Of a DNA stretch of 25,807 nt, positions 1-7,549 are shown one piece after another (within the stretch, counting starts at the first letter, position 1; each line of letters begins with the position of its first letter). The stretch covers positions 1-25,807 of the forward strand of contig JAIVFU010000074.1 in assembly GCA_020829485.1 (NCBI GenBank), written 5' to 3'. The notes under the pieces are model-generated. The model did not search any database. It saw only the letters and a list, made by a program, of their open reading frames with translations, and was not told the origin of the DNA. Source of the DNA: Nostoc sp. CHAB 5834 (GTDB lineage Bacteria > Cyanobacteriota > Cyanobacteriia > Cyanobacteriales > Nostocaceae). A program made the position numbers and the translations under genes.

Positions 1-111
1 CATTTGACAAGTCGTTTGAATCGCAAAGTGTTGGCTCATACTGTTTGTGTCTGGCTAAATCGTCTGTTTGGTTTGGAACCATTACAGTTTGATAGTCTTG
101 TGACAGAATAA
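1..111 (+). CDS. Transposase, C-terminal fragment (probably IS982 family)
   Basis: The first forward frame is open from the window edge and ends with TAA at 109-111. It gives about 36 residues containing RLNRKVLAHTVCVWLNRLFG. A basic stretch followed by an 'AHTxCxxLNRLLG'-like helix is the pattern I associate with the C-terminus of IS982-type DDE transposases. The family call rests on this short stretch and could be wrong. The gene starts outside the window. Its end lies only about 15 nt from the point where the neighbouring helicase frame loses similarity to its paralog, so this is the end of an insertion sequence that interrupts the helicase. Confidence 0.55.
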   Translation, partial: HLTSRLNRKVLAHTVCVWLNRLFGLEPLQFDSLVTE

Positions 112-127
112 GTTGCACATCGCGTTA
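1..127 (+). mobile_element. Right end of an insertion sequence
   Basis: The element holds the transposase 3' end and a short tail to about 124-127. The boundary is inferred by comparing the truncated helicase (125-1990) with the intact paralog (12438-16913). The two run in parallel up to about position 128, then the truncated copy switches to unrelated sequence and meets a stop. The tail GTTGCACATCGCG could be part of the terminal inverted repeat. The other end and any target-site duplication lie outside the window. Confidence 0.6.
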
Positions 128-1990
128 AGCTAATGCTGTACGAACTTCAGCAATCCAAGAAGCTACAGTGTTCTGCAACCAAGCAGCTAAACCAAATAAA
201 CTATGATTTGGTTGAACCATACCAAGTTCAGAAGCCAAATTAATTGCTAACCGAAGATTTGCAGCAAAGTTTCGCAAGGAAGCGTCTGTAGATGTGTATT
301 TATTCAGACCAGCCCACAAATTAAGAAGTGCTGGATCTTGCCAGTCTACTGAAGGTGCTTGATTCAGCAACTCCTCTAAAGCAGTTTTCAGAGATTCGAC
401 CTCAGCCAGTTGAGATGCGGCTTGATTATATTCATTGTTTTGGATCGTACAAGCTGACTCTAAATTAGTTTTACGTGTCCGTAATAAATCCTGCTCTCTC
501 TTAAATACCTCTTCTACTTTCAGATATGCTGTGAATCGTTGTGATGCTGCCAGCAATTGACGTAAAACTCTTACATTATCAAGGCGTTGTGCAAGGTTTT
601 TTTCGCAGTCAGTAGCAGTATTTTCTAACCATGTGCCAATCACTCGATTTTCTAAAAATGGCTGTCCTTGTTCTCCAACTCTTTCGGCGTTTCCCTTTCG
701 CACAGCCCGGATTACAGGGTTATGAACTAATCGACTCAGGGCGTTATCTACTGCTAAATTGGCTTGAGAAGTAATTAGAGTGCGTCCACCCCGTAGAGCA
801 ACTTGATAGCAAATCTCGGCAATTACGGTAGTTTTCCCAGTACCTGGTGGCCCTTGAATTAGAACTAAATCCTCAGCTGCAAGCACTGTTTCTACTGCTG
901 CTTTCTGGCTAGGATTAGCTGAGGATAACAACAAATCCTCTGGTTGCAATTCGACAGTTTTTTCAATAGGTCTTGCTTGGGAAGCGTCGAATAAAAAGTT
1001 TCCCAAATAGGGATTTTGGGTGCGTCCTTGTCTTAATTGTGTCAAGGCTGCTTTTTTGCGTTTAATCTGTTGGATGTCACCAACTGCCTCGAAAAACAAA
1101 AATCCGGTAGCTGGTAGCTGATAACGTCCTGCTGCCATGTAGTCAGCTAAATCGCGTTCTAGCCTTACGCGGATAATGCAACTGTTTGGGATAACTTCTT
1201 CAATAATTCCTAATTGGCGGCTGTTGCGCCAGTTTTGTCCTTTGGGAGTAGTCTCGAATAGCTTAACCTCTTCATTTTTTGCTCGTTTTACCCGTTCCCA
1301 GAAGTTTTCCACAGCCAAGGAATTTTCATCAGAACCGTCAAGAGTAGCTGAGGTTACGTCAATCTCAAAAGTGATCCGTCTTCCGAAGCCATTGTGGCTG
1401 AAAAAAGGCACACAAAATTGGCGTATTTTAGCGATTTTTTCCTCAATCTGTAAAAATACTTCCCAAATTCGCAGATGATCTTCTGTAGGCAGATGGTCGC
1501 CGCATATAGGCATAGCTGCCATCTGTGCCAATGCCGTTGGCGGAATATCGATATGATACTGATGATTAGGCAGTAGCCGTAAACGATAAGGTACAGCATA
1601 GCCATCAGCATTTCCCTGTGAAAGTTGTAGCAACTTAGCAGATAGTACCTTTAAACCGTCCCTTCCATTTTGTTGTACAACTGCCCTGAATCCCAGTGTT
1701 TGTCCTAGCTGCTCAAGTCTTGCAGGTAATTGAAAATCATCCTGATCTGTTGCTATGGTTAAATCCCAAATTTCTTCTCCAGGATTTTTACCTGCACCTT
1801 TGCGGCGTACATAGACTAGGCGAGGCTCTTGACCCAGTAAATCAAATATTAACTCGTTAGCACGCTCTCGTCCCTGCCAAAAGTCGGGATAGGATTCAAC
1901 GACTGCTTGACCTTCAATATTGCTGATTAAACTATTAATTGCCGAACCTATTAAGGTATAGCCCCAATCTTCAGCTTGGGCGTTGTTCAT
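125..1990 (-). pseudogene. SF1 (UPF1/DNA2-like) helicase, N-terminal part truncated by an IS
   Basis: This 621-residue frame aligns throughout with roughly residues 67-685 of the helicase at 12438-16913. It keeps the Q-motif-like segment, Walker A ([10 protein letters not shown]386) and motif Ia ([11 protein letters not shown]). It ends at TALA and then a stop, exactly where the IS tail begins. Walker B, the QYRMHP region and the C-terminal RecA domain are missing, so it cannot be an active helicase. The start is set at ATG 1990, not the upstream possibility at 2038, because the 5' flank plus MNN is conserved with the intact paralog (both have TTTGCCAACAAA upstream). It lacks the ~60-residue IF-2-like N-terminal domain of the paralog: after MNN it goes straight to EDWGY, an in-frame loss (or the paralog's gain). 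A shortened protein may still be made. Confidence 0.85.
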
Positions 1991-2112
1991 GCACCGCTTG
2001 CCTTTGCCAACAAAGTTTTCCAAGTCTAGTATTCCCAAATGCTGGCAAGGAACAACATCTTCAACTTTTGTTGCTTTGCTTATTTTGGGTAGTATTGCCC
2101 ACCAACAATAAA

Positions 2113-2140
2113 ATTACCGACTTCTTAGAGAGTCGGTAAT
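2113..2140. other. Perfect hairpin upstream of the truncated helicase
   Basis: A 10-bp perfect stem (ATTACCGACT pairing with AGTCGGTAAT) encloses an 8-nt loop. It lies about 120 nt upstream of the truncated helicase start. A short run of T follows it on the minus strand, so it could act as a terminator or leader hairpin, or be a transposon-end remnant. The rest of 1991-2503 shows no gene; besides this hairpin it holds only the pyrimidine-rich repeat at 2341-2401. Confidence 0.5.
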
Positions 2141-2340
2141 CTAAGCTTTTCAACTTTCACAAATCAAATAAAGTTACTATTTAGTCTGTATTGTCAATAC
2201 TACACAGTCACTCAAAACCGAAATTTACGACGAAAAATGTCAGCTTTAGTGATGGCTAATTTGTCCAGTATATTGCCTCAATTTTATATAGCAAATTCTT
2301 GATATTAATTCTATATTAGGATGGGCTAAACCCTTTTAAC

Positions 2341-2401
2341 TTCTTTCTTTCTTTCTTTCTTTCTTTCTTTGTGTCCTTTGCGTCCTTTGCGTCCTTTGCG
2401 G
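2341..2401. repeat. TTCT microsatellite plus CGTCCTTTG tandem repeat
   Basis: About 7.5 uninterrupted copies of TTCT (2341-2370) run directly into three copies of the 9-mer CGTCCTTTG (to about 2401). The tract is almost purely T/C/G on the plus strand, giving a strong strand-composition bias between the helicase pseudogene and the Uma2 gene. No function can be read from it; such tracts are prone to slippage. Confidence 0.9.
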
Positions 2402-2503
2402 TTCGTTTTTCTTTCTTCTTTCTTATACTTAAATATTTTTTAGCGCATCTTCATACAGAATTGGTATGAGATTATTATTAATAGGTTTAACAGAAATCAC
2501 CAG

Positions 2504-3100
2504 CTATTTCTGAAGCGCCTGCTGAAAAGTCTTGATAGCATCAACATGATTCACCATATTAATGCAGCGTAGCAACAAATCCAGATCGATACCTTTAACC
2601 TCCTCACTACTGGAAACCCTTTCATAGTGAAGTACGTTGCCTTCTTTTTGCAAGTGATAAACTTCTAACACTCCATCTTCCCAGAACCACACTTCTGGAA
2701 TCAACAACCGTTTGTATGCCTCCAGTTTGTTGATACCGCCACTGCTAAATACCACCTCGATCGCTAAATCAGGACGCACTCGACCGGGGGCAAGTTTATA
2801 AGATTCATCCGCCTCTCGCTTGACAGCACCCGATTCACTTTCTAAGGTCATTGACCCAGTTGGAGTAAAGTCAAACCCTGCCATGAGCAGGTAAAGTTCT
2901 AACAATGCGGCAATTCTCTTCTTAACGGTTTCGTGGGGTTCTCCAGGCATTCTTCGGATCTCCAAAACGCCATCCAGGAAAGACAGCCGATATCCTGGAC
3001 GGTCTAATAACTGCTCAATTGCTTTGAATTCTCTCCAAGTCAGTCCTTCAAACAAAAGGGGTGATTCTTTTGTGGGTGTAGCGATCGCTGCTGGGGTCAT
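2504..3100 (-). CDS. Uma2 family (DUF820) endonuclease-like protein
   Basis: 198 aa, the normal length for this family, which is greatly expanded in cyanobacteria and has the PD-(D/E)XK nuclease fold; the cellular role is unknown. The N-terminus (LTWREFKAIEQLL...GYRLSFLDG) and core carry the family signature: ADESY near 97-101, RPD with D111, E115 two residues on from LAI, and a Lys near 125. The putative metal-binding residues therefore look intact. The start is ATG at 3098-3100; a HIP1 site lies just inside it at 3079. The last ~20 codons and the 37 bp behind them recur at 12315-12408, beside the full-length helicase. A helicase fragment lies immediately upstream here. That arrangement suggests the two genes were once a linked cassette. 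Confidence 0.9.
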   Translation of the reverse strand: MTPAAIATPTKESPLLFEGLTWREFKAIEQLLDRPGYRLSFLDGVLEIRRMPGEPHETVKKRIAALLELYLLMAGFDFTPTGSMTLESESGAVKREADESYKLAPGRVRPDLAIEVVFSSGGINKLEAYKRLLIPEVWFWEDGVLEVYHLQKEGNVLHYERVSSSEEVKGIDLDLLLRCINMVNHVDAIKTFQQALQK

Positions 3101-3173
3101 AAAAGTCTCCAGTCTAGGGCAGTTTGTTAATTTTAACTTCTTTCTAGAAGCTTAAAAATTACTTTTTCTCAGC

Positions 3174-3380
3174 CTTCATCAATAATAACGACATCAAAGA
3201 TTTGAATTCTTCGGAAAAACCTCTATTTGCACCTTGAACATAGGTGATACCGATGAGGTTGGCATTATCTAAATATATGCGCCTTAAATCGTCGCGTAGG
3301 GGTAGCCTGCCACAGGCATCGCTCGCCTTCAGTTGGCTTTCTTAATTTTCCTATCCAATCTGGAACAAAATACTGATAAA
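3174..3380 (-). pseudogene. Decayed internal fragment of the SF1 helicase
   Basis: About 200 bp match 13313-13500 of the intact helicase gene on the same strand, at roughly nine positions in ten by eye. The matched part encodes the segment just before and including Walker B (FDVVIIDEV). The fragment has lost one A in the run at 3196-3198, which shifts the frame. It also carries an inserted small dispersed repeat at 3294-3322 that the paralog lacks. It begins abruptly about 70 bp upstream of the Uma2 start and ends about 28 bp before the antiporter start. It cannot code for a working product. Confidence 0.85.
3294..3322. repeat. Small dispersed repeat (29 bp), copy 1
   Basis: Begins GCGTAGGGGTAGCC and ends CAGGCATCGC. 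It is the same 29-bp length and pattern as copies at 7949-7977 (inside the usher gene) and 12200-12228 (opposite orientation). Comparison with 13421-13460 shows that it interrupts the helicase remnant. This resembles the short mobile repeats described in Nostoc genomes. Confidence 0.8.
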
Positions 3381-3407
3381 GTCAAAATAACTTTTCAGAA
3401 CCTAATA

Positions 3408-4961
3408 GTGGATGTAACTCAATTAGTCAAAGTTTCAATTATTCTTTTGCTGCTTGCTACAGGTGTAGCTCTGCTGTCACGGAGATTACGAATTCCTTAT
3501 GTTACGGGTTTAGTATTAGCAGGTTTGCCCATCACTGAGCTATTGTCTCGTCCAATTGGTTTAAATCCAACCCTTGTTTTGAATCTTTTTTTGCCAATTC
3601 TGATCTTTGAAGCTGGTATTAATACAGATGTTAGCCGCCTACGCAGCACCTTTAAACCAATTGCCCTATTAGCTGGGCCTGGAGCTGTGCTTTCTAGTGG
3701 TATTGTTGCCGTTCTGTTGAAATTTGGGCTGGGATTAAGTTGGATACCTGCCTTATTTGTCGGAGTAATTCTGGCAAACACTGATACTGTTTCCATGATT
3801 GCCGTCTTTAAGGATATACCAGTACCATCGCGGCTTTCTACCATCGTTGAAGGAGAAACTCTATTCAACGATGCGGCTGCCCTAGTTTCCTTCAACCTAA
3901 TTTTGCAAGTATATTCAACAGGCTCAATCACATTTATAGAGGGAATCCAACAACTGCTATTTATCTCTCTAGGGGGTTGCCTGGTGGGGTTAGTCTTGGG
4001 CTACTTGAGTATACCTATATTCGCCCGTTTAGATGATGCTCTTAGCAGTCTTTTATTGACAGTCGCAGTTGCATTAGGAACTTTTCAGGTTGGGCAATTT
4101 CTCGGTGTATCAGGTGCGGTGGCTGTAGTTGTCGCGGGATTAATTTTCGGGAATTTAGGGCTTTCTCGCAATACTTCTGCTTCTAGTCGCATCACCTTGT
4201 TAAGTTTTTGGGAATATGCCAGTTTTACCGTCAACACCTTTATTTTTCTGCTGATTGGTGTAGAAATAAACTTGGTAACGCTGTGGAAAACTTTACCTGC
4301 AATTCTACTTGCAGTTTTGGCTTATCAAGTCGGACGAGTTCTTACAGTCTATCCTCTATTAGCAGGCGTTCGCTGGATTGACCGCCCAATTCCGCTACGC
4401 TGGCAACATTTACTGTTTTTAGGCAATATCAAAGGTTCACTCTCAATGGCTCTGGCGTTGAGCTTACCTACCACACTGCCAGGGCGAGAAGTTCTGATAG
4501 CTATAGTCTTCGGCTGTGTGCTGGTGTCGTTAGTGGGACAGGGTTTAAGTTTGCCTTGGGTGGTAAAACGCTTAAAATTATCTAAATTTTCAGAAGCTCA
4601 ACAACAGGTTGAAGAATTGCAAGCCCAGTTGATGACGGGTAAAGCAGCACAAGATGAATTAGATAGTCTGTTGAAATCAGGGGTTTTACCAAAAGCTGTT
4701 TATGAAGAGATGCGTTCAGCTTATCAGGTGCGAATTGCCGGTGCAGAAAAGACACTGCGGGAACTTTATAATCGTCGCCCTGATGAGGTGGAAGGCAGAA
4801 GTGGCAAGAGCAGTAAACTTGATGCCATTCGCCGGCGTTTACTGTTGGCAGAAAAAGGAGCGCTCAATGAGGCAATGCGGAAGCGAATTCTCTCGGAAGA
4901 AATTGTGCGCGGACGGATACAAAATCTTGATGAACAATTGTTGAAATTAGAAGATGATTAA
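3408..4961 (+). CDS. CPA1-family Na+/H+ (monovalent cation/proton) antiporter
   Basis: An inner-membrane cation/proton exchanger of 517 aa from the GTG at 3408. It has about a dozen hydrophobic segments over the first ~390 residues. It carries the CPA1 signatures ANTDTVSMIAVFKD and EGETLFNDAAALV; the paired Asn-Asp in the second is the ion-binding site in this family. The last ~115 residues are hydrophilic and helical (EAQQQVEELQAQL onward), a cytoplasmic regulatory tail. The frame is open further upstream to 3333, but that stretch is antisense helicase remnant, so the shorter start reading VDVTQLVKVSIILLL is preferred. No clear ribosome-binding site is seen. It stands alone on its strand, and STRR-type repeats follow immediately. 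Probable role: Na+ or K+ efflux and pH or salt homeostasis. Confidence 0.9.
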   Translation: MDVTQLVKVSIILLLLATGVALLSRRLRIPYVTGLVLAGLPITELLSRPIGLNPTLVLNLFLPILIFEAGINTDVSRLRSTFKPIALLAGPGAVLSSGIVAVLLKFGLGLSWIPALFVGVILANTDTVSMIAVFKDIPVPSRLSTIVEGETLFNDAAALVSFNLILQVYSTGSITFIEGIQQLLFISLGGCLVGLVLGYLSIPIFARLDDALSSLLLTVAVALGTFQVGQFLGVSGAVAVVVAGLIFGNLGLSRNTSASSRITLLSFWEYASFTVNTFIFLLIGVEINLVTLWKTLPAILLAVLAYQVGRVLTVYPLLAGVRWIDRPIPLRWQHLLFLGNIKGSLSMALALSLPTTLPGREVLIAIVFGCVLVSLVGQGLSLPWVVKRLKLSKFSEAQQQVEELQAQLMTGKAAQDELDSLLKSGVLPKAVYEEMRSAYQVRIAGAEKTLRELYNRRPDEVEGRSGKSSKLDAIRRRLLLAEKGALNEAMRKRILSEEIVRGRIQNLDEQLLKLEDD

Positions 4962-4965
4962 ATAT

Positions 4966-5054
4966 GGGGCATTAGGCATTGGGCATTGGGCATTGGGCAT
5001 TGGGGATAGTCTGAGCTTCGTGAGTGAACCTTTGAGCTTCGTGAGTGAACCTTT
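4966..5054. repeat. Heptanucleotide (GGGCATT) and 21-bp tandem repeats
   Basis: Four to five near-perfect copies of the 7-mer GGGCATT run from 4966 to about 5004. Two exact copies of a 21-bp unit beginning GAGCTTCGTGAGTGAA follow at 5013-5033 and 5034-5054. The heptamers match the short tandemly repeated (STRR) class known from heterocystous cyanobacteria. They lie just behind the antiporter stop codon. Confidence 0.85.
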
Positions 5055-5121
5055 GAGTTATGACTGTAACTCAATGAATGCATTCACATACGGAGCATGG
5101 GAACGAGGAAAAACTTAATTA

Positions 5122-5208
5122 CGTTAGCGTAGCGGTAGCGAGTCCGCGATAGCGAAGCGTTAGCGACGCAGGAGCGTCGCGTCATTACGAATTACGAATT
5201 ACGAATTA
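5122..5208. repeat. GC-rich dispersed repeat and ATTACGA heptamers
   Basis: A GC-rich block (GCGTAGCGGTAGCGAG... to GGAGCGTCGCG) with several short self-complementary parts is followed by three exact tandem copies of ATTACGA (5184-5204). The heptamers abut and slightly overlap the stop codon of the DUF3124 gene (TTA at 5206-5208). This separates the convergent antiporter and lipoprotein genes; no conventional terminator is visible. Confidence 0.75.
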
Positions 5209-5772
5209 TTTTAAAAGCGATCGCTTATAGTTATTTTGACTTTTAATTACTCTACCAGGACTGATAAAAGAAATTCCTTGTTGAAAGTCAGTACCAATCA
5301 TGACTGCCTCCACTATCGGTTCGGATATTTCTGTTTGGGCTACCCACTCGACAATAAAGTTTGCGCCTAAACCTCCACTGGTATCATTTCTATTGATAAA
5401 AAAATCTGTAGAAGCCAGTGCATCAAGTTGAATAGGCCGCTCTAAATACTGTTTAACTAGTTTACCTTCTGAGTTATAGTAGCGCACAGAAGTAATAACG
5501 ATCGCATTGGTCAAATCTGTATTCCGAATACTTAGCGTAACTGCTAACTCGAAAATCTCCTGCCGATTGTGATGATAGATATGAGAGTAGACTGGAACAT
5601 AAACAGTTTGACTGCTTGCTATCTTAAAATTCTTATCCAGCGTCACGATTTTTTGCAATGGGGTTGCTGGAATGGCATCGGGTTGTGACTTTGGTGGAAT
5701 TTCGGGTGATTGACAAGATACAAGAAGAATAACAGCGATCGCTAAATAAATATATCGATACAGCTTCATCAA
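5206..5772 (-). CDS. DUF3124 family lipoprotein
   Basis: 188 aa. The N-terminus is a short lipoprotein signal: hydrophobic YLAIAVILLVSC with the lipobox cysteine at position 20, so the mature protein is probably lipid-anchored facing the periplasm. The rest (VYVPVYSHIYHHN..., SIRNTD, VEWVAQ, IGTDFQQGISFISPGR) matches the DUF3124 pattern I recall, a beta-rich family of unknown function. It is the last gene of the minus-strand run and starts 38 nt after the TrkA-like gene ends, which suggests co-transcription. No biochemical role can be assigned. Confidence 0.8.
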   Translation of the reverse strand: MMKLYRYIYLAIAVILLVSCQSPEIPPKSQPDAIPATPLQKIVTLDKNFKIASSQTVYVPVYSHIYHHNRQEIFELAVTLSIRNTDLTNAIVITSVRYYNSEGKLVKQYLERPIQLDALASTDFFINRNDTSGGLGANFIVEWVAQTEISEPIVEAVMIGTDFQQGISFISPGRVIKSQNNYKRSLLK

Positions 5773-5810
5773 AACTATCTACACCAATTATTATATATAG
5801 CTAACTACGC

Positions 5811-6488
5811 TCAACATTTTTGTTCAATAAAATCAATGACTTGATGTAAACATCCTGGTTTGGTCACAATCAGCACAGTTGAATGAGGTTCCAGTATTGT
5901 ACTACCATTAGGAATCATCAAATCTTCGTGGGGATGGGGTTGATAGCCAATAATTAGCGAACCACTAGGAAATTGGGAATCCTGAGCAATTTCGGCAACG
6001 CTACGACCAGCAACATAGCAATTGTTGGGGATGGAAAGTTTCAAAACCTCAATTTGTCCCTGCTCAAAATGCATCATTGATTCCACTTGCGGGTACTCAA
6101 TGGCATTCACCATTGTTGAAACTGATAGTTCAACAGTACTGATAATATGGTTAGCTCCAGCGATCCGCAACGGTTCGGCAAAATCGGGGTGGCGCATCCG
6201 ACTCAAAATATGGGTGACACCGTAGTGTTTTGCAAGAGTTACCATTGCCAAGTTTAAGGCATCACTTCTGAGGACAGCTGCCAAAGAACCGGCTTTACGA
6301 ATCCCCGCTTCTAACAATACTTCTGTACTTACAGCACTGCCTTCAAAAGCCATTGCTCCTACTTGTTCACGGGCATAGCGGCAAGCGATAGGGTCAATGT
6401 CAATTACGGCAACAGTATGTCCCAGTTCTACCAGTTTTTGCGCCAAACTTAAGCCCACTAAGCCTGCACCACCAATTAGTACGTACAT
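5811..6488 (-). CDS. TrkA-N/TrkA-C (RCK) NAD-binding protein
   Basis: 225 aa. The N-terminus MYVLIGGAGLVGLSLAQKL has the GxGxxG dinucleotide-binding turn, followed by the acidic VIDIDP strand that contacts the ribose. The C-terminal part (about 140-225) fits a TrkA-C ligand-binding domain. This is the single-RCK arrangement used as the cytoplasmic regulatory subunit of potassium channels or Trk/Ktr-type uptake. No membrane subunit is next to it; the adjacent BASS-type transporter and the DUF3124 lipoprotein are the nearest partners. NAD(H) or nucleotide control of K+ flux is inferred from the family. Confidence 0.88.
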   Translation of the reverse strand: MYVLIGGAGLVGLSLAQKLVELGHTVAVIDIDPIACRYAREQVGAMAFEGSAVSTEVLLEAGIRKAGSLAAVLRSDALNLAMVTLAKHYGVTHILSRMRHPDFAEPLRIAGANHIISTVELSVSTMVNAIEYPQVESMMHFEQGQIEVLKLSIPNNCYVAGRSVAEIAQDSQFPSGSLIIGYQPHPHEDLMIPNGSTILEPHSTVLIVTKPGCLHQVIDFIEQKC

Positions 6489-6616
6489 GTATGTTCTTGA
6501 TGCTCTCTTCGACTTCCTATTCCACTTTACAACTTAGCAAAGGAATGAAAGTGTAGCTTGTATGGGGATACTTTCAATCACTGGACAACCAGACTTGCCA
6601 ATCAGGCAAACTACTT

Positions 6617-7495
6617 TTATACTTTCAACAAGCTTTGGCGACGACTAGCCCACCAAGCAAATCCAGCGCCGGTTACAAACATTAGCAGACCATAAATTGC
6701 CCCAGGAATCGCCATTGTAGGACTATTCAGCAGCGTAGGGGTAGAAGCGATCGCGATCGCCAGAGTCCCATTTTGAATTCCTACTTCTATGGTAATTGCC
6801 GTAACGCGTTTTTCTCCTAAGCGGGTTAAGGTTGCGATCGCAAAACCTAAAGCCATTGCAACCACATTTAAAACCAGAGTCGCCCAGCCCACATCTATTA
6901 CATAAGAAACAAAATTATTCCGTTCTCGCAGCAGCACTCCAGTAATTACCACCGCCAGGAAAAATAAAGACAGCCACTTCACAGGTTTATCTGCCTTGTC
7001 TGCCAATCTGGGTGCATATTGCTTGGCTATCATCCCAATTGCTATAGGTAGAAGTGTAATCACCGCAATCTGCAAAACAGTATTTAAGAAAGGTAACTGT
7101 AGCGTTGTTCCTTCCCCCAAAAATCTCTGCATTGACAAATTTACTACCAGAGGAATCGTAAAAACCGTAATGAAACTACTAATAGCTGTTAGCGTTACAG
7201 AAAGAGCAACATCACCACCAGCCAAAAACGTAATCATATTAGAAGTAGCGCCACCAGGACAGGCTGCTAAAATCATTACACCTACCGCTAATTGTGGGTC
7301 AAGGGGAAACACCGACGCAATGCCAAAGCCCACAATTGGCAACACAATTAACTGCGCCACCAAGCCAATCACCACCGCTTTGGGATAGGTTACAACTCGC
7401 TTAAAGTCTTCTAGGGTCAAGGTTAACCCCATACCTAACATGATAATAAATAGAGCTAGGGGCAGAAAAACAGCCGTCAGAAAATTTGCTTCCAT
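6617..7495 (-). CDS. Bile acid:sodium symporter (BASS) family transporter
   Basis: 292 aa with about nine to ten hydrophobic segments, the normal size. Family marks include the ACPGGATSNMIT loop near residues 80-90 and EVGIQNGTLAIAIA near 235-250, the regions that form the Na+ sites in BASS proteins. Plant and cyanobacterial members move organic anions such as pyruvate or bicarbonate with Na+; the substrate here is unknown. The start ATG (7493-7495) lies 54 nt downstream of the usher stop on the same strand. It may be read through from the fimbrial cluster, but a functional link is doubtful. Confidence 0.88.
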   Translation of the reverse strand: MEANFLTAVFLPLALFIIMLGMGLTLTLEDFKRVVTYPKAVVIGLVAQLIVLPIVGFGIASVFPLDPQLAVGVMILAACPGGATSNMITFLAGGDVALSVTLTAISSFITVFTIPLVVNLSMQRFLGEGTTLQLPFLNTVLQIAVITLLPIAIGMIAKQYAPRLADKADKPVKWLSLFFLAVVITGVLLRERNNFVSYVIDVGWATLVLNVVAMALGFAIATLTRLGEKRVTAITIEVGIQNGTLAIAIASTPTLLNSPTMAIPGAIYGLLMFVTGAGFAWWASRRQSLLKV

Positions 7496-7549
7496 CCTTA
7501 ATTTGCGTTGGTAACAATAAAAGCGCCTCTGGATTGTACCGTGTTCCTG

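Noticed and set aside
1176..1478. Forward 100-residue frame inside the helicase fragment (and similar shadow frames at 3497-3931, 6996-7388, 8206-8460, 9244-9603)
   Set aside because: These lie opposite or within well-supported genes in other frames and show no domain signal.
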